Shown here in pieces: positions 21,167 to 30,574 of a stretch of 64,000 nucleotides of DNA. The position numbers were made by a program, and so were the translations under genes. The stretch is from Anthracocystis setariae (taxonomy: Eukaryota > Basidiomycota > Ustilaginomycetes > Ustilaginales > Ustilaginaceae): NCBI GenBank assembly GCA_928724745.1, contig CAKMXJ010000010.1:310001-374000 (forward strand). The letters are read 5' to 3'. Numbering within the stretch: position 1 is the stretch's first letter; each line of letters starts with the position of its first letter. Below the pieces are notes generated by a model. That model saw only the letters and a list, made by a program, of their open reading frames with translations. It was not told the DNA's origin and ran no database searches.

Positions 21167-22720
21167 ATGGCGACCAACGGCACGGACACTTTGTCACGCA
21201 GTCCTTTGCAAGCGGAACCCGCATCGACCGAAGCATCTCGTATCCTGCCACGCACGCTCCAACTCGTCCAGCAATTCATTGAGACCGGCGAGAAACCGGA
21301 AACCTTTGTCGCACCCTGGCCCACCATCTCTGCCTTACGCAAATCCATCTCGCTCCAACTGCCAGAAGAGACGTCCACCGACGATGCGGCACTGCTGGAA
21401 GCGATTCAGCTGGTGTTTGACAACTCGGTGAATCCATGGACGGGACGCTTCCTCGACAAGCTGTATGCGGCGCCAACGCCCGTGGGGATCGCGGCGGATC
21501 TGGTGCTGAGTGCGGTCAACGCCAATGCGCATGTCATGTCGGCATCCCCCGTGCTGAGTTTGGCCGAGGAAAAGTGCGTCGAGGGGTTGTGCGAGATGTT
21601 CGGCTTCGACGCTGGCAGGGCGGATGGGTTGACGATGCCGGGTGGGTCGTCGGCGAATACGCTGGCGGTGCAAACAGCGTTGGCGAATATTTTTCCCCGA
21701 TTTCGAACACAAGGGTTGATCGGAGTGATGCAGGGTCTGATCGAGCAGGGCCAGCCAGCGAGACCGTTGCTGTTCACATCGTCGCAGTGCCATTACTCGC
21801 TGGACAAGGCGGCGATCTCGGCAGGATTGGGACTCGACTCGGTCATCAAGGTCGACTGTGACTCGACGGGACGCATGGATCCCGCTGCGCTTGAAGCAAG
21901 CCTTACGAGAGCCAAGGAGCAAGGTATGGGGACTCCCTTCCTCATCAACGCTACTTCGGGCACTACAGTGCTGGGCTCTTTCGATCCTCTACCTGAACTG
22001 GCCCAGATCGCCAAGCGCCACGCATGCTGGCTGCACATCGACGCATCCTGGGGCGGCCCTATCGTCTTCTCCCATCGTCCCAACTACGCACCGTTGATGA
22101 AGGGTAGCGATTTAGCCGATTCGATCACGATCAACCCGCACAAACTGCTCAACGTCCCGCTCCAATGCTCCTTCCTCGTCGTGCGCGACGCAGATACACT
22201 CTCGGCCAATAGCCTCGATGCCGGCTACCTCTTCCATTCGAAGGACAGACGCGAAAACGCCGCGATGAAGACCATGGGCTGCGGTCGACGTGGCGACGCG
22301 CTCAAGTTCTGGCTCTACTGGGTGCGATATGGCAAGCAAGGTTTCGGCGTCCATGTCGATGCCGGTCTCCAACTTGCTGGTGAGCTCGTCGAGTTTATCC
22401 GCTCCAAACCTGGTATCGAGCTGGGTCCACTGGCTGATCCGTTGTTCCTGCAGATCTGCTTCCGACCCAAGCCAACCGCACAAGAGAGTGTGCAAGCAGT
22501 GCTGTCCGAAGACGAGGTCGAGAAGCGTTCGGCTGGGACTCGGTTTGTGCATGCCGAGTTGAAGAAGAGAAAGATGTTCGCGGTGGATTTTGCGCCGTTG
22601 CCGGGAGGGGTTGGCGAGTTTATAAGGTTGGTGGTCCATCCTAGGAGCAGGATGGACGATTTGAAGAGGTTGGTGGATGAGGTCGAAACGATAGGTGAGG
22701 AGTATTGGCGGCAGGCATAG
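21167..22720 (+). CDS. PLP-dependent group II decarboxylase (glutamate / cysteine-sulfinate decarboxylase-like)
   Basis: 517 residues from ATG 21167 (CTCAACATGG). Fold-type I PLP enzyme: LTMPGGSSANTLAVQ binds the PLP phosphate, LHIDASWGG carries the Asp (~292) that contacts the pyridine nitrogen, and SITINPHKLLNVPLQCS holds the Schiff-base lysine (K326). These are the hallmarks of group II decarboxylases, and the close sequence around them (DASWGG, NPHKLL.VPLQCS) is nearest to animal-type glutamate decarboxylase and cysteine sulfinate decarboxylase rather than to bacterial-type fungal GAD or aromatic amino acid decarboxylase. Likely product is GABA, hypotaurine or beta-alanine; sequence alone does not choose. 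An APC permease of the GABA/amine type lies 28 kb away, but there is no local operon-like context. Confidence 0.85.
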   Translation: MATNGTDTLSRSPLQAEPASTEASRILPRTLQLVQQFIETGEKPETFVAPWPTISALRKSISLQLPEETSTDDAALLEAIQLVFDNSVNPWTGRFLDKLYAAPTPVGIAADLVLSAVNANAHVMSASPVLSLAEEKCVEGLCEMFGFDAGRADGLTMPGGSSANTLAVQTALANIFPRFRTQGLIGVMQGLIEQGQPARPLLFTSSQCHYSLDKAAISAGLGLDSVIKVDCDSTGRMDPAALEASLTRAKEQGMGTPFLINATSGTTVLGSFDPLPELAQIAKRHACWLHIDASWGGPIVFSHRPNYAPLMKGSDLADSITINPHKLLNVPLQCSFLVVRDADTLSANSLDAGYLFHSKDRRENAAMKTMGCGRRGDALKFWLYWVRYGKQGFGVHVDAGLQLAGELVEFIRSKPGIELGPLADPLFLQICFRPKPTAQESVQAVLSEDEVEKRSAGTRFVHAELKKRKMFAVDFAPLPGGVGEFIRLVVHPRSRMDDLKRLVDEVETIGEEYWRQA

Positions 22721-22897
22721 AGTTCGTCATGGCAATACACAACAGATGCGATGATACATACAGGTTCATGTATGCCCAGGTGTGTGCCCTTCGATATCAC
22801 TTGTAATTTAAGCTATGAAAGTGAGACAATCAGACTGGATGAGGCTGAAGAAGTGATATGTAGATGTCAAGTTGCAGCACTGTCGGATGAGCAGCGT

Positions 22898-22935
<38 letters not shown>

Positions 22936-23114
22936 GCCTCCACCCGCTTATGCACGGCATGCGCGCTTTGCTGTCTGTGCGCCATTCCATTCTGCAAAGC
23001 AAAAAACGCTGCACTCGATTTTCGCCTCTGCACGTCACGCACTCGCTCTGCACTTAGCCTCCATCATCCACCCTCGCCTCCCCACGCCTCCCTTTGCACC
23101 ACACAGTGACCACC
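22721..23114. other. intergenic with (AG)15 tract
   Basis: 394 bases upstream of the DUF155 gene. Contains the AG microsatellite listed below, then a C-rich leader running up to CACCATG. No gene seen. Confidence 0.5.
22901..22930 (+). repeat. (AG)15 microsatellite
   Basis: Perfect dinucleotide repeat about 185 bases before the start of the DUF155 gene. Confidence 0.95.
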
Positions 23115-24521
23115 ATGTATCGCAGTACACGCTCCACGAAGCAATCGTCCAAACTCAAGATCCTGCCCGAGGAACCCGAGGACACTGCCGGCGGCGCGAG
23201 TGGAGGAGCCACGCCGCACACCGCCTCGCCCAAAATCGAGCCCGCCAGCAGCAGCGGATACCGTCGCAACCCAACTTACGCCGAGCCTCCCGCACCGACA
23301 GGGCTGGGAGCTGGCAGTCCGCACCACTCGGTGGATGACGACGATAGTTCGTCCGACGACCAGGATGGCGAGGATGAAGAGGCGGTGGAGGTGTACAAGC
23401 AGTTGGCGCAGATCCCGGAGGGGTCGATGAGGAGGGATGCCAGGAGGCTGACCAAGCGATCAAGGGCCAAGTTGCCAAGGGTTACCGCGTATTCCACCGC
23501 AACGTCGTATCGTATGCGCGAGTTGACCAAGTGGCTCAATGCAAGGAGGTCCAGTCACCAGACGAATGTGATGACGTTCGACGAGTGTTTGTACACCACG
23601 TATACGTACAAACATGTGGATGAGGCGAGGGGATTGATATCCCCCACTGCCAACGGATTAGGAGGTGGCAAACACTCGAATTCGCGTCATAGGGAAGCAA
23701 AGACAGCCGATCTGCTCGGCATTCCCGAACTCACTCCATCAACCAATGCACAATCCCAACAACAGCAGGAGGACGGATCCGCAACCCAACCAGGCGAGGA
23801 AGCGGCCAAGCGCAAACGAAGTCGCTTCTCCGTCGATGACATCGTACCGGAACTGTTCATCATGGACTACGGCACCATCGTGATTTGGGGCATGACGTTA
23901 CAAGAAGAAAAGCGCTTGCTGCGGGAACTGCGTCGGTTCGAAGTGGAACGGCTGGCGTCGGAAGACATTGAATCGGAAGACCTGCACTGGTACCTTGCCG
24001 ACTATTCGCGTATCTACAACGATGTGATCACGCTACGTCGTGGATCGTCGTACATGACCAAACTCTCGCTGTCCCACGCGCTTGCGCAATCCACAAAGAT
24101 CAGCTTCTTCGAAGGCATCATCGACAACACGATCGAATCCACCAAGGACATCCCGCAATCCATCGCCGAAAGCGGCAAGATCGGCATGCCACCCGCCGAC
24201 ATCATGAAACAAATCGGTCACCTCTTCATCCTGCGCATGAACATTCATCTCGTTGGTTCCATCGTAGACTCGCCCGAAATCTTCTGGCGTCAACCCGATC
24301 TAGAACCACTCTACTCGGCTGCCAGGAGTTACCTCGAAATCCCGCAGAGGATCGATCTGTTAAATACACGCGTCGAGGTGTTGCAGGATATGCTCCAGCT
24401 GCTCAAAGATCAGGTCACTTCGTCGCATTCCGAGTATCTCGAGATTGTCGTGATCCTGCTCATCATGCTCGAGATCGTGCTGGGTGTCGCCACCATGTTG
24501 GTCGATCTGTATTTTGGTTAA
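23115..24521 (+). CDS. DUF155 (RMD1/Sif2/RMND1-like) membrane protein
   Basis: 468 residues from an ideal fungal start context (CACCATG at 23115). Residues 1-100 are disordered and acidic. The conserved part runs from about 140 to the end: RVTAYSTATSYRM, then FIMDYGTIVIWGMTLQEE (the strand motif typical of DUF155), EDLHWYLADYSRIYNDVITLR, and a helical bundle with SHALAQSTKISFFEGIIDNTIE. A single hydrophobic helix (LEIVVILLIMLEIVLGVATML) closes the protein. This is the layout of yeast Rmd1, fission yeast Sif2/Sif3 and mitochondrial RMND1/Rmd9-like proteins. The lack of a clear N-terminal presequence favours the Rmd1/Sif branch (vacuole or nuclear-envelope related) over mitochondrial RMND1. Its stop codon is followed by an A run, and the gene converges with the rhomboid gene 83 bases away. 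Confidence 0.8.
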   Translation: MYRSTRSTKQSSKLKILPEEPEDTAGGASGGATPHTASPKIEPASSSGYRRNPTYAEPPAPTGLGAGSPHHSVDDDDSSSDDQDGEDEEAVEVYKQLAQIPEGSMRRDARRLTKRSRAKLPRVTAYSTATSYRMRELTKWLNARRSSHQTNVMTFDECLYTTYTYKHVDEARGLISPTANGLGGGKHSNSRHREAKTADLLGIPELTPSTNAQSQQQQEDGSATQPGEEAAKRKRSRFSVDDIVPELFIMDYGTIVIWGMTLQEEKRLLRELRRFEVERLASEDIESEDLHWYLADYSRIYNDVITLRRGSSYMTKLSLSHALAQSTKISFFEGIIDNTIESTKDIPQSIAESGKIGMPPADIMKQIGHLFILRMNIHLVGSIVDSPEIFWRQPDLEPLYSAARSYLEIPQRIDLLNTRVEVLQDMLQLLKDQVTSSHSEYLEIVVILLIMLEIVLGVATMLVDLYFG

Positions 24522-24604
24522 AAAAAAAAACCCCCCTTTTCCATTCTTGCACTACTGTGGGAAAAAAAGAAAAATCAGATTTAGCATGCTAAGTGCGACG
24601 AGGT

Positions 24605-25859
24605 TCATGTGGGGATTCGGAGTGAACGCAGGCCAAAGGCCCAGAAGAGGTAGCCGATGCCGATGCCGCCTACGTGGCCTGCCGAGTCTGTGGTGCTGTT
24701 GGGGTTGACGATCGCGTTGTAGAGGTCCCAGGCAAGGATGCCCGAGACGCAAGCCCAAGAGGGGATGGGTATGACGAAGAAAAAGAAAAACTTGGCGGTG
24801 GGATGGATGCATGTGAACGCGGTCGTGATGGCATACACGCTTGCGCTAGCGCCGTGGCTGCTTGACATATACGTTTGAGCTCGGTCGGGCGATGGCCGCG
24901 TGAGCATGAGGTTGGTAGCCATGCTGAACAAGTTGCTAAACATGCCCGCGCCCAAGTAAAGGAGGGCAAATGTTGTGGGTCCCGTGACGGCGAGCAGCGG
25001 AGATGCCATGGATGTGAACAAGAGCATGTTGATGGAGAAATGGCCGATTTGCATGTGCGAGAAGCACGAGGTGATCAAGGTCCACCACCGACCATCGTGT
25101 AGGTTGGCCGGACCAGAGAAAAAGTTTTTCGCCATAAAGAGATAAGTGCCTGGATCGCCGTGTACTTGCTTGCGTTCAATGGCATAGCGCCATCCGAAGA
25201 ACACGATCGAGTTGAGCGCAAAGAGGATCCAGATGACCAGCGCTTCTGGACGACCTGAGAACACTTTTTGATCGATAAGCGCGATGATGCCGGCGACCGA
25301 TGATGTGGACGGTTTCACCGAACTTCGATACGGGTTGGGTTTTCCACCACCTCCGCCACCGCCATCACTGCTTGGTGCGCCAGGGTTTCGAACGGGAATG
25401 CGAGCCGTTCGTCCTCCCTGTGGACGATCAAAGAGTGATGACGGGTATTCAGGAGTACGTCTTTTGCCCCCCCGTGCAACACTGTCTTGTTTGCGTAGAC
25501 GTGGGAACTTAGAGACAAGGAGAGTGGAGAGAAACTGCGGCTGTGATGCGCAAGATGTACTGAACGAGCGTAGAATCGAGACGGGAGTTGGGAATGTTGA
25601 TGAGCTTGACGGTATTGTGGTTGTTTGAACTTGGCAATTTATTGAAGTGCTTGTGAGAGGTGAAAGAACTGGTCTTGACGACGAGGATTGGCGACAGCTC
25701 GTATGAAATAGACTGATGGTCTGGTTTGGTGGAACAGCATCTGCCGAGCGTCGCTGTGTATGGAGCCTCCGGTCCGCTCTGAACATTGGTCTTGACTGCG
25801 AAGCCGAGATCGCCATGCTTTTTGCGGCGAGGGCCATAACTATTCTTGAGGAGCAACCA

Positions 25860-25894
<35 letters not shown>

Positions 25895-25948
25895 AAGAAC
25901 AAGTCTACTTGCCCCGGTCGTCAAGAGGGGCTGTATTGACGGTCTCAT
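24605..25948 (-). CDS. PCP1: mitochondrial rhomboid protease (PARL/Pcp1-like)
   Basis: 447 residues starting at the ATG on 25946-25948. The first ~170 residues are basic, Ser-rich and almost free of acid residues, with FHTSC- and SFSTSC-like stretches, as in mitochondrial presequences; they include a run of serines coded by a GAC/GTC repeat. The rhomboid core starts near residue 230 with hydrophobic segments (ALVIWILFALNSIVFFGWRYAI), then RWWTLITSCFSHMQIGHFSINMLLF (the family's H...H...N motif), the nucleophile region SSHGASASVYAI (S368) and the partner histidine in AGHVGGIGIGYLFW (H425). The Ser-His spacing of 57 is normal. Pcp1/PARL enzymes cut within inner-membrane helices (yeast Mgm1, Ccp1), shaping mitochondrial fusion. 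Convergent with the DUF155 gene, divergent from the TXNDC9-like gene. Confidence 0.88.
25863..25892 (+). repeat. (GAC)10 repeat coding poly-Ser on the minus strand
   Basis: Ten GAC units; read on the minus strand they give consecutive TCG serine codons in the rhomboid presequence. Confidence 0.95.
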
Positions 25949-26223
25949 ATCGGTTTGCTGAGTCGTATCGTGCTTAGAGACACGCCGATCGAGTTAGAAG
26001 GGATATGAGAAAAGAGAGGAGGACAAAGGCAAGTGGTAACAGAGGCGGCCTTGGTCCCGATCCGCTACCATTGTGCGCCCGATAGCTGATTGCGAAGAAA
26101 GTGTTGAATTGGCGTTAATTAATTTTGCACGCGCGCCTTTTTCCGCTGACTTTGAACGCACGCAAACCAAATCACACCAACACGCGCTTTGCTCGCCTTA
26201 CACAGGAATTTGTTCAAGGTGTT

Positions 26224-26258
<35 letters not shown>

Positions 26259-26323
26259 CTCGCCCTTTGTCAACATCATCGGCCATCTATCTGATGACGA
26301 CTTGAGCAAAAGCAAAAGCAAGA
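25949..26323. promoter_or_regulatory. divergent promoter, rhomboid / TXNDC9-like
   Basis: 375 bases between the two divergent start codons. Contains the (TC)15 tract at 26226-26255, 69 bases before the + strand start. Confidence 0.5.
26226..26255 (+). repeat. (TC)15 microsatellite
   Basis: Perfect TC repeat in the leader of the TXNDC9-like gene. Confidence 0.95.
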
Positions 26324-27265
26324 ATGGCTGAAGCATCAACATCTTCTGCTACCTCGCATGCAGAAGTTTCTGGATCGAGCACGTTCATCGAATCTTGCAC
26401 AGCATATCAAGTCGGCAACTCGCGTCATGATTCGGAGCACAACGACGATGATGACGATGACAAGCTTTTTGCGGAGCTTGACCGCGAACTCGACTTGATG
26501 GAAGATGAAAGCAACTTTGAGCACAACAACTCTGGTGATCACGACACAGTAGCCTCTTTCGACATGGCAGAATTCCGAGAACGTCGCATGCAACAATTAC
26601 GGCAAGAGTAAGTCACCTCTCTCCTTCCTCGTCTTACCCAACCAACTTGATGCGAATCTCTTCCCACATCTTGACTGACCATGCCCAACCTTTCATATTT
26701 ACTGCATCATCACTACAGGATTGCGGCGCACCAAGCCAGCTCAGATCCTGCCTCACGAGCCGAGATGCAGCACACCTCCACCGCCTCGATGAAAGGCCTT
26801 CTCACTGAAATCACCAACGAAAAGGACCTGATCACCTTCTCCTCCACAGAACGTCAAGTCGCCATCCACTTCTTCCATCCCAAATTCCAACGCTGCTCCC
26901 TCCTCGACCGTCACCTCACCGTCCTCGCCCGACTCCACCCCACCACCCTCTTCCTGAAAGCAAACGTCCTCAACTGTCCCTTCCTCACCCAGAAACTCAA
27001 CGTCTCGGTCCTCCCCTGCCTCATCACCTTCAAGGACGGCGTCAGCAAGGACAAAATGGTCGGATTTGAAGAACTCGGTAACTCGGATAACTTCTCGACA
27101 GGCGCACTCGAGTGGAGGTTGGGTCAGAGCGCCATCATCGACCCACGAAGGAACATCAAGCCCATCCTCGGGTTCGGAGCCGATAATTCGGGCAGGGATA
27201 CGGTAGGCAGTGGCGTCGTCGGCGCTAAGAATGACGACCAGGACGATTTTTGGGATGACGAGTAG
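26324..27265 (+). CDS. PLP1: phosducin-like / thioredoxin-domain protein 9 (Plp1-like), two exons
   Basis: Exons 26324-26607 and 26719-27265 give 276 residues. The 111-nt intron has GTAAGT at 26608 and ACAG at 26715-26718, splitting a Glu codon. The N-terminal 80 residues are acidic (D6 run, then KLFAELDRELDLMEDE), followed by the helix FRERRMQQLRQEIAAHQ. A thioredoxin-like domain covers about 125-225 (VAIHFFHPKFQRCSLLDRHL; LFLKANVLNCPFLTQKL; SVLPCLITFKDG), and the tail is acidic (DDQDDFWDDE). TXNDC9/Plp1 lacks the thioredoxin CxxC, as here (FQRCS), and works as a co-chaperone with the CCT chaperonin in tubulin and actin folding. Human TXNDC9 is 226 residues; the excess is in the N-terminal acidic part. 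Confidence 0.88.
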
Positions 27266-27513
27266 AAGCCATACCAGCAGTCCATATCAGCATGAAGTAT
27301 TCACGATACCTAATTTAAGGATGCAATAGCTAGCTGGTCTCCCTTGTTGTCGCACGCAGTACCGGCATGTCAGGCATCGACCACAACAGCCCATCACCTC
27401 GCACCCACTCGATCGCGTACTTGATCACTTTCAATGCCGCCTGAATTGCTTCGGAATTGTCCATCCGTATGACTCAAATCTAGGCCCTGAATGCAAAACT
27501 AGCGCATAACTCT

Positions 27514-27948
27514 CTAGAGCGTCTTGACCTCGCTGTCGGGCTCGACGTACTCGCTAATCCCACAGATTCCAACCAACGAAATCGTCAGCACACGATGCCA
27601 CATTCAAACCGGAAGCTATTTGGGAGGGGGGGAGCTAGACTTACATGTGGTCGTGTTTGCCGTTGAGACTGCTTGCGGTGAGTTCCTGAGCAAAGTTGTC
27701 GGGGATGGTAGCTGCGAAGCCCTTCATGATGCTCGAGTCGAATGTCTGCTTGATGGTACCACCGGCTGCCTGAACCGCTGCCTTTTGTTCATCGATAGCT
27801 GACTGTGGAACGCCCTCCTTGAAGATACTGTTATCGCACACAGGATAAGCATGTAATTTCGAGGGGAGGGGATCAGTGATGGTGTCACATCGACATGTGC
27901 GCGCGCGCAGGTGTGGACTTACACCATGTAAGGCTTGTGCTCGGCCAT
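27514..27948 (-). CDS. PBI2: proteinase B inhibitor (I9 family, Pbi2-like), three exons
   Basis: Minus-strand exons 27948-27923 (only 26 nt), 27827-27645 and 27553-27514 give 82 residues; the introns are 95 and 91 nt with GTAAGT donors and acceptors CAG and TAG. The product starts MAEHKPYMVIFKEG, continues with helix SAIDEQKAAVQAAGGTI, strand IMKGFAATIPD, and ends IEYVEPDSEVKTL. That is the inhibitor_I9 ferredoxin-like fold in stand-alone form, as in yeast Pbi2 (75 residues), a cytosolic inhibitor of vacuolar proteinase B that also takes part in vacuole fusion. The match at both exon junctions (VIF and DHIEYVE) supports the gene model. It converges with PLP1 (248 bases) and diverges from the M50B-like gene. 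Confidence 0.88.
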
Positions 27949-28551
27949 CTTGGCAGAGACGAGCAGGAACAGCGGAAGCTTGGTTAGAAGATTGGCGAAA
28001 ATCGTAATAAGATGTAGAGTGGCTATACGTTTGAATAGCCGTGTGACGTTGCAAAAGAAAGAGAAGATGATGATGGTCAAGAGCAACGGTAGGGAAGGAG
28101 GCGGAGAGTGGAAAGCAACGAATGACGTGGGGTTGGACTGAGCCACGTCGTCGTTGATAACGAGACTCGCGTGGAAGTGCCTTCAACTTTCGGCGTTCTC
28201 CACTCTGCGGATTAGACCTGCAAGGCCTGCAATCCACAAACCCTGGCATTCGGCGCTCGGGTCAAGAAACCCTTCGCTCGGCCCTTTTTCTTTTTCTTTT
28301 TCTTTTTATATTTGATTTCCGGCGCGTGTCAGAGACCCGAGTTGTTTCATCCGTTAGAGTGCCAGCACAGCGCGATTTGCGCTTTTAGGGGTCCAACTTT
28401 GGACAAAGCAAAAGCGAGCTGCTTGTCTGCGTCCCTGAAGATGGATTCTGCACAGCTTTCCCTTCGATTTCATCCTTTCATACCTTGCATCCTGCCGGAT
28501 CGTCCGAGTTTGCTATCCAACACCTCAGCTGTCGAGGGTGAGATCGACGCC
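27949..28551. promoter_or_regulatory. divergent region, PBI2 / M50B-like gene
   Basis: About 600 bases between starts. Holds a pyrimidine stretch of four CTTTTT-type units at 28284-28307. An in-frame ATG at 28441 is an alternative start for the downstream gene. Confidence 0.5.
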
Positions 28552-29343
28552 ATGCCTCACCTCTACCAACGAGCGCCGACGTCTGACTCCACATTCAGTC
28601 ACTCCCGTTTCGACCCAACCCATGACCAACGTACCACCATCATCGTAGCCTGCGTCTATGCCGTGATCATCATCATCCTGTGGAACATTCCGATCCTCAA
28701 CTACCTCCTCTACCCATTCAAGCTCCTCACAGTTGGATTCCATGAATTCTCGCATGCTGCTGTAGGTCTCTGCACTGGCGCCAAGATCGAATCCATCACG
28801 CTCGAACCCAATGAAGGCGGTGCCACACGCATGCGTGGAGGCATCCCTTGGCTCACCCTCCCCGCCGGCTACCTGGGATCTTCCGTCATCGGCGCCGGCC
28901 TCATCGCATGTGGATTCGATGAACGCGCATCCAAAGTCGCAAGCATCGTCGTGGGCGTCTTCTTCCTCTTCACTCTCTGGTGGGCAAGAAGAGACTGGCT
29001 CACCTGGGTCCTGATCCTCGCCATGATCGGTCTATTCATCCTCTTCTGGTTGGTCGAAAACAGCATCGCTCTGCGCTACTTTGTGCTATTCATCGGCGTC
29101 ATGAACTGTCTCTATTCGGTGTGGGATATTTGTGACGATCTCATCTTCCGAAAGGTCAACGAGTCGGATGCTAGCGCTTTCAGTAAAGTCGTCGGTGGCG
29201 CACCACAGTTCTGGGGCGTCGTCTGGTTGTTGATCTCCATGGCGTTTTTCGGCTGTGGAATCCTAGTGGGAATCGTGGCTTTCAAGACTCCTGTCAACGA
29301 GCAACAGGCTTCTAACTTCCTCGACGTCCATCTAAAGCGGTAG
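28552..29343 (+). CDS. M50B-like membrane metallopeptidase
   Basis: 263 residues from ATG 28552 (GCCATG); an upstream in-frame ATG at 28441 would add 37 residues that look like leader. Six or more hydrophobic segments are visible, the first TTIIVACVYAVIIIILWNI. Just after it comes GFHEFSHAAVG, an HExxH zinc site (H64-H68), then GAKIESITLEPNEGGATRM and an HPAGY-like segment (LPAGYLGSSVIGAG). This is the signature of the fungal/plant 'peptidase M50B-like' family, distantly related to site-2 proteases. A second zinc ligand such as the NPDG of true S2P is not evident, so activity is not certain. Location is predicted in an internal membrane. The protein ends in a short soluble tail. Confidence 0.8.
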   Translation: MPHLYQRAPTSDSTFSHSRFDPTHDQRTTIIVACVYAVIIIILWNIPILNYLLYPFKLLTVGFHEFSHAAVGLCTGAKIESITLEPNEGGATRMRGGIPWLTLPAGYLGSSVIGAGLIACGFDERASKVASIVVGVFFLFTLWWARRDWLTWVLILAMIGLFILFWLVENSIALRYFVLFIGVMNCLYSVWDICDDLIFRKVNESDASAFSKVVGGAPQFWGVVWLLISMAFFGCGILVGIVAFKTPVNEQQASNFLDVHLKR

Positions 29344-29539
29344 ATCCTCCTCAAACCTCGACACGCGCAACGGAAACAAAACGGCATCAATGGACAATCA
29401 TCGCTATGTAGATTCGTAATGACATAATGTAATTGATGTAGATCTATACTTGCGCAGCTGCAGCGTACGGCACTGTGTGGGAGCGGACGAGGAGGATCTA
29501 GGGTATAAAAAGATAGCAAAATTGGCATCTGCGTTGCGT

Positions 29540-30574
29540 CTATTTCACCAATTCGTCGACATTGACGTTACTGCTGGATGTGCTGCTGTTGGTTGTCGAA
29601 ACACTGGCACTTGGTATGTCGAGTTCCTTCAAATGGTCGATATTGGACCACTGAAGCACGACGCCGATTGCGTTTCCATGTCCGATGTCGTTGTGCACTG
29701 GTGTACCGTCGGGCGCCTTGATGCAGTCGGCTTCTAGCTGCTTGCTTCCCTTGGGATCGCGTTGCAGTTCGGATTCGGTCTTGTCGACCAGACGTTGGAG
29801 CGATTCGAGCTGGGCGGGATCTGATACTGTGGGGATTGTGTTGGCGAGGAGGGTTTTCTGGAGTTGGTGATCGAGGAGGAATTGGGAGCCTTGAACGCCG
29901 AGGTGGATTGGACGGATGGACCATTGCAGTTTGCGCGCCAGATCGCCAGCACGTGCGGAAGAGGAGGAGGAGGAGGAGGGAGCAGTGGGGATGGTGGGGA
30001 TGAGCAGCTCGGTGATGGAGCAGTTCCAGAATCTCGAAGGTGTTACTTGCGGTGGGACGAGACAGTAGCGACCGGGGACGAGGACTTGGTTGATCAATGC
30101 ACTGATGGCAGCTCCATGTGAGACTAGCACGATGATTTCCGTTGTGGGAGCGTCTTGAGCGATGGTGCCAGGTCGTGTGGCGAGATCGTTCCAAAAGCTA
30201 GCCAGTCGTTCCGAGAAGGGTTCCATGCGCTCGATGCCTTGAGTGTCTTCGGGCTTGTTCGAACCGCCGCCATACACTTTACCTTGCAAAACGCCAAACG
30301 CCCTCTCCTTGAGTCGATCGTCAAATTCCAACTCGAGACCTGCTCGCTGATGCTTTTGGATCGCTCGCGCGGTATCTGCAGCGCGCTTTAGTGGCGAGGC
30401 AATGATACGGTCAATGTGTGTGTTGGCGAGGAAGCGCGCGGTGATTTCTGCTTGTTGTCGACCACGCTGGTTGAGATCGGTATCAAGTTGGCCTTGGATG
30501 ATGCGTTCGACATTTTCGCGAGTTTCGCCGTGACGGATGATGAGCACTCGAAGCTTTGCGGGCACCGTCGTCAT
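29540..30574 (-). CDS. histidine phosphatase (phosphoglycerate mutase-like) superfamily protein
   Basis: 344 residues from the ATG at 30572-30574; a longer in-frame extension runs into a CAGACA repeat and is not coding. The catalytic motif IIRHGETREN is at residues 12-21 (H15), with TDLNQRGRQQAE next, then ASPLKRAADTA (second phosphate pocket), the acid/base region LKERAFGVLQGK, and the second histidine in VLVSHGAAISAL. This order marks the RHG/phosphoglycerate-mutase-like branch, as in yeast YOR283W-type broad phosphatases and fructose-2,6-bisphosphatase-like enzymes. The last ~130 residues are family-atypical: a Ser-rich loop (S7), then a probably separate helical region and Ser/Asn-rich tail. 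Substrate unknown. Convergent with the M50B-like gene. Confidence 0.8.
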   Translation of the reverse strand: MTTVPAKLRVLIIRHGETRENVERIIQGQLDTDLNQRGRQQAEITARFLANTHIDRIIASPLKRAADTARAIQKHQRAGLELEFDDRLKERAFGVLQGKVYGGGSNKPEDTQGIERMEPFSERLASFWNDLATRPGTIAQDAPTTEIIVLVSHGAAISALINQVLVPGRYCLVPPQVTPSRFWNCSITELLIPTIPTAPSSSSSSSARAGDLARKLQWSIRPIHLGVQGSQFLLDHQLQKTLLANTIPTVSDPAQLESLQRLVDKTESELQRDPKGSKQLEADCIKAPDGTPVHNDIGHGNAIGVVLQWSNIDHLKELDIPSASVSTTNSSTSSSNVNVDELVK

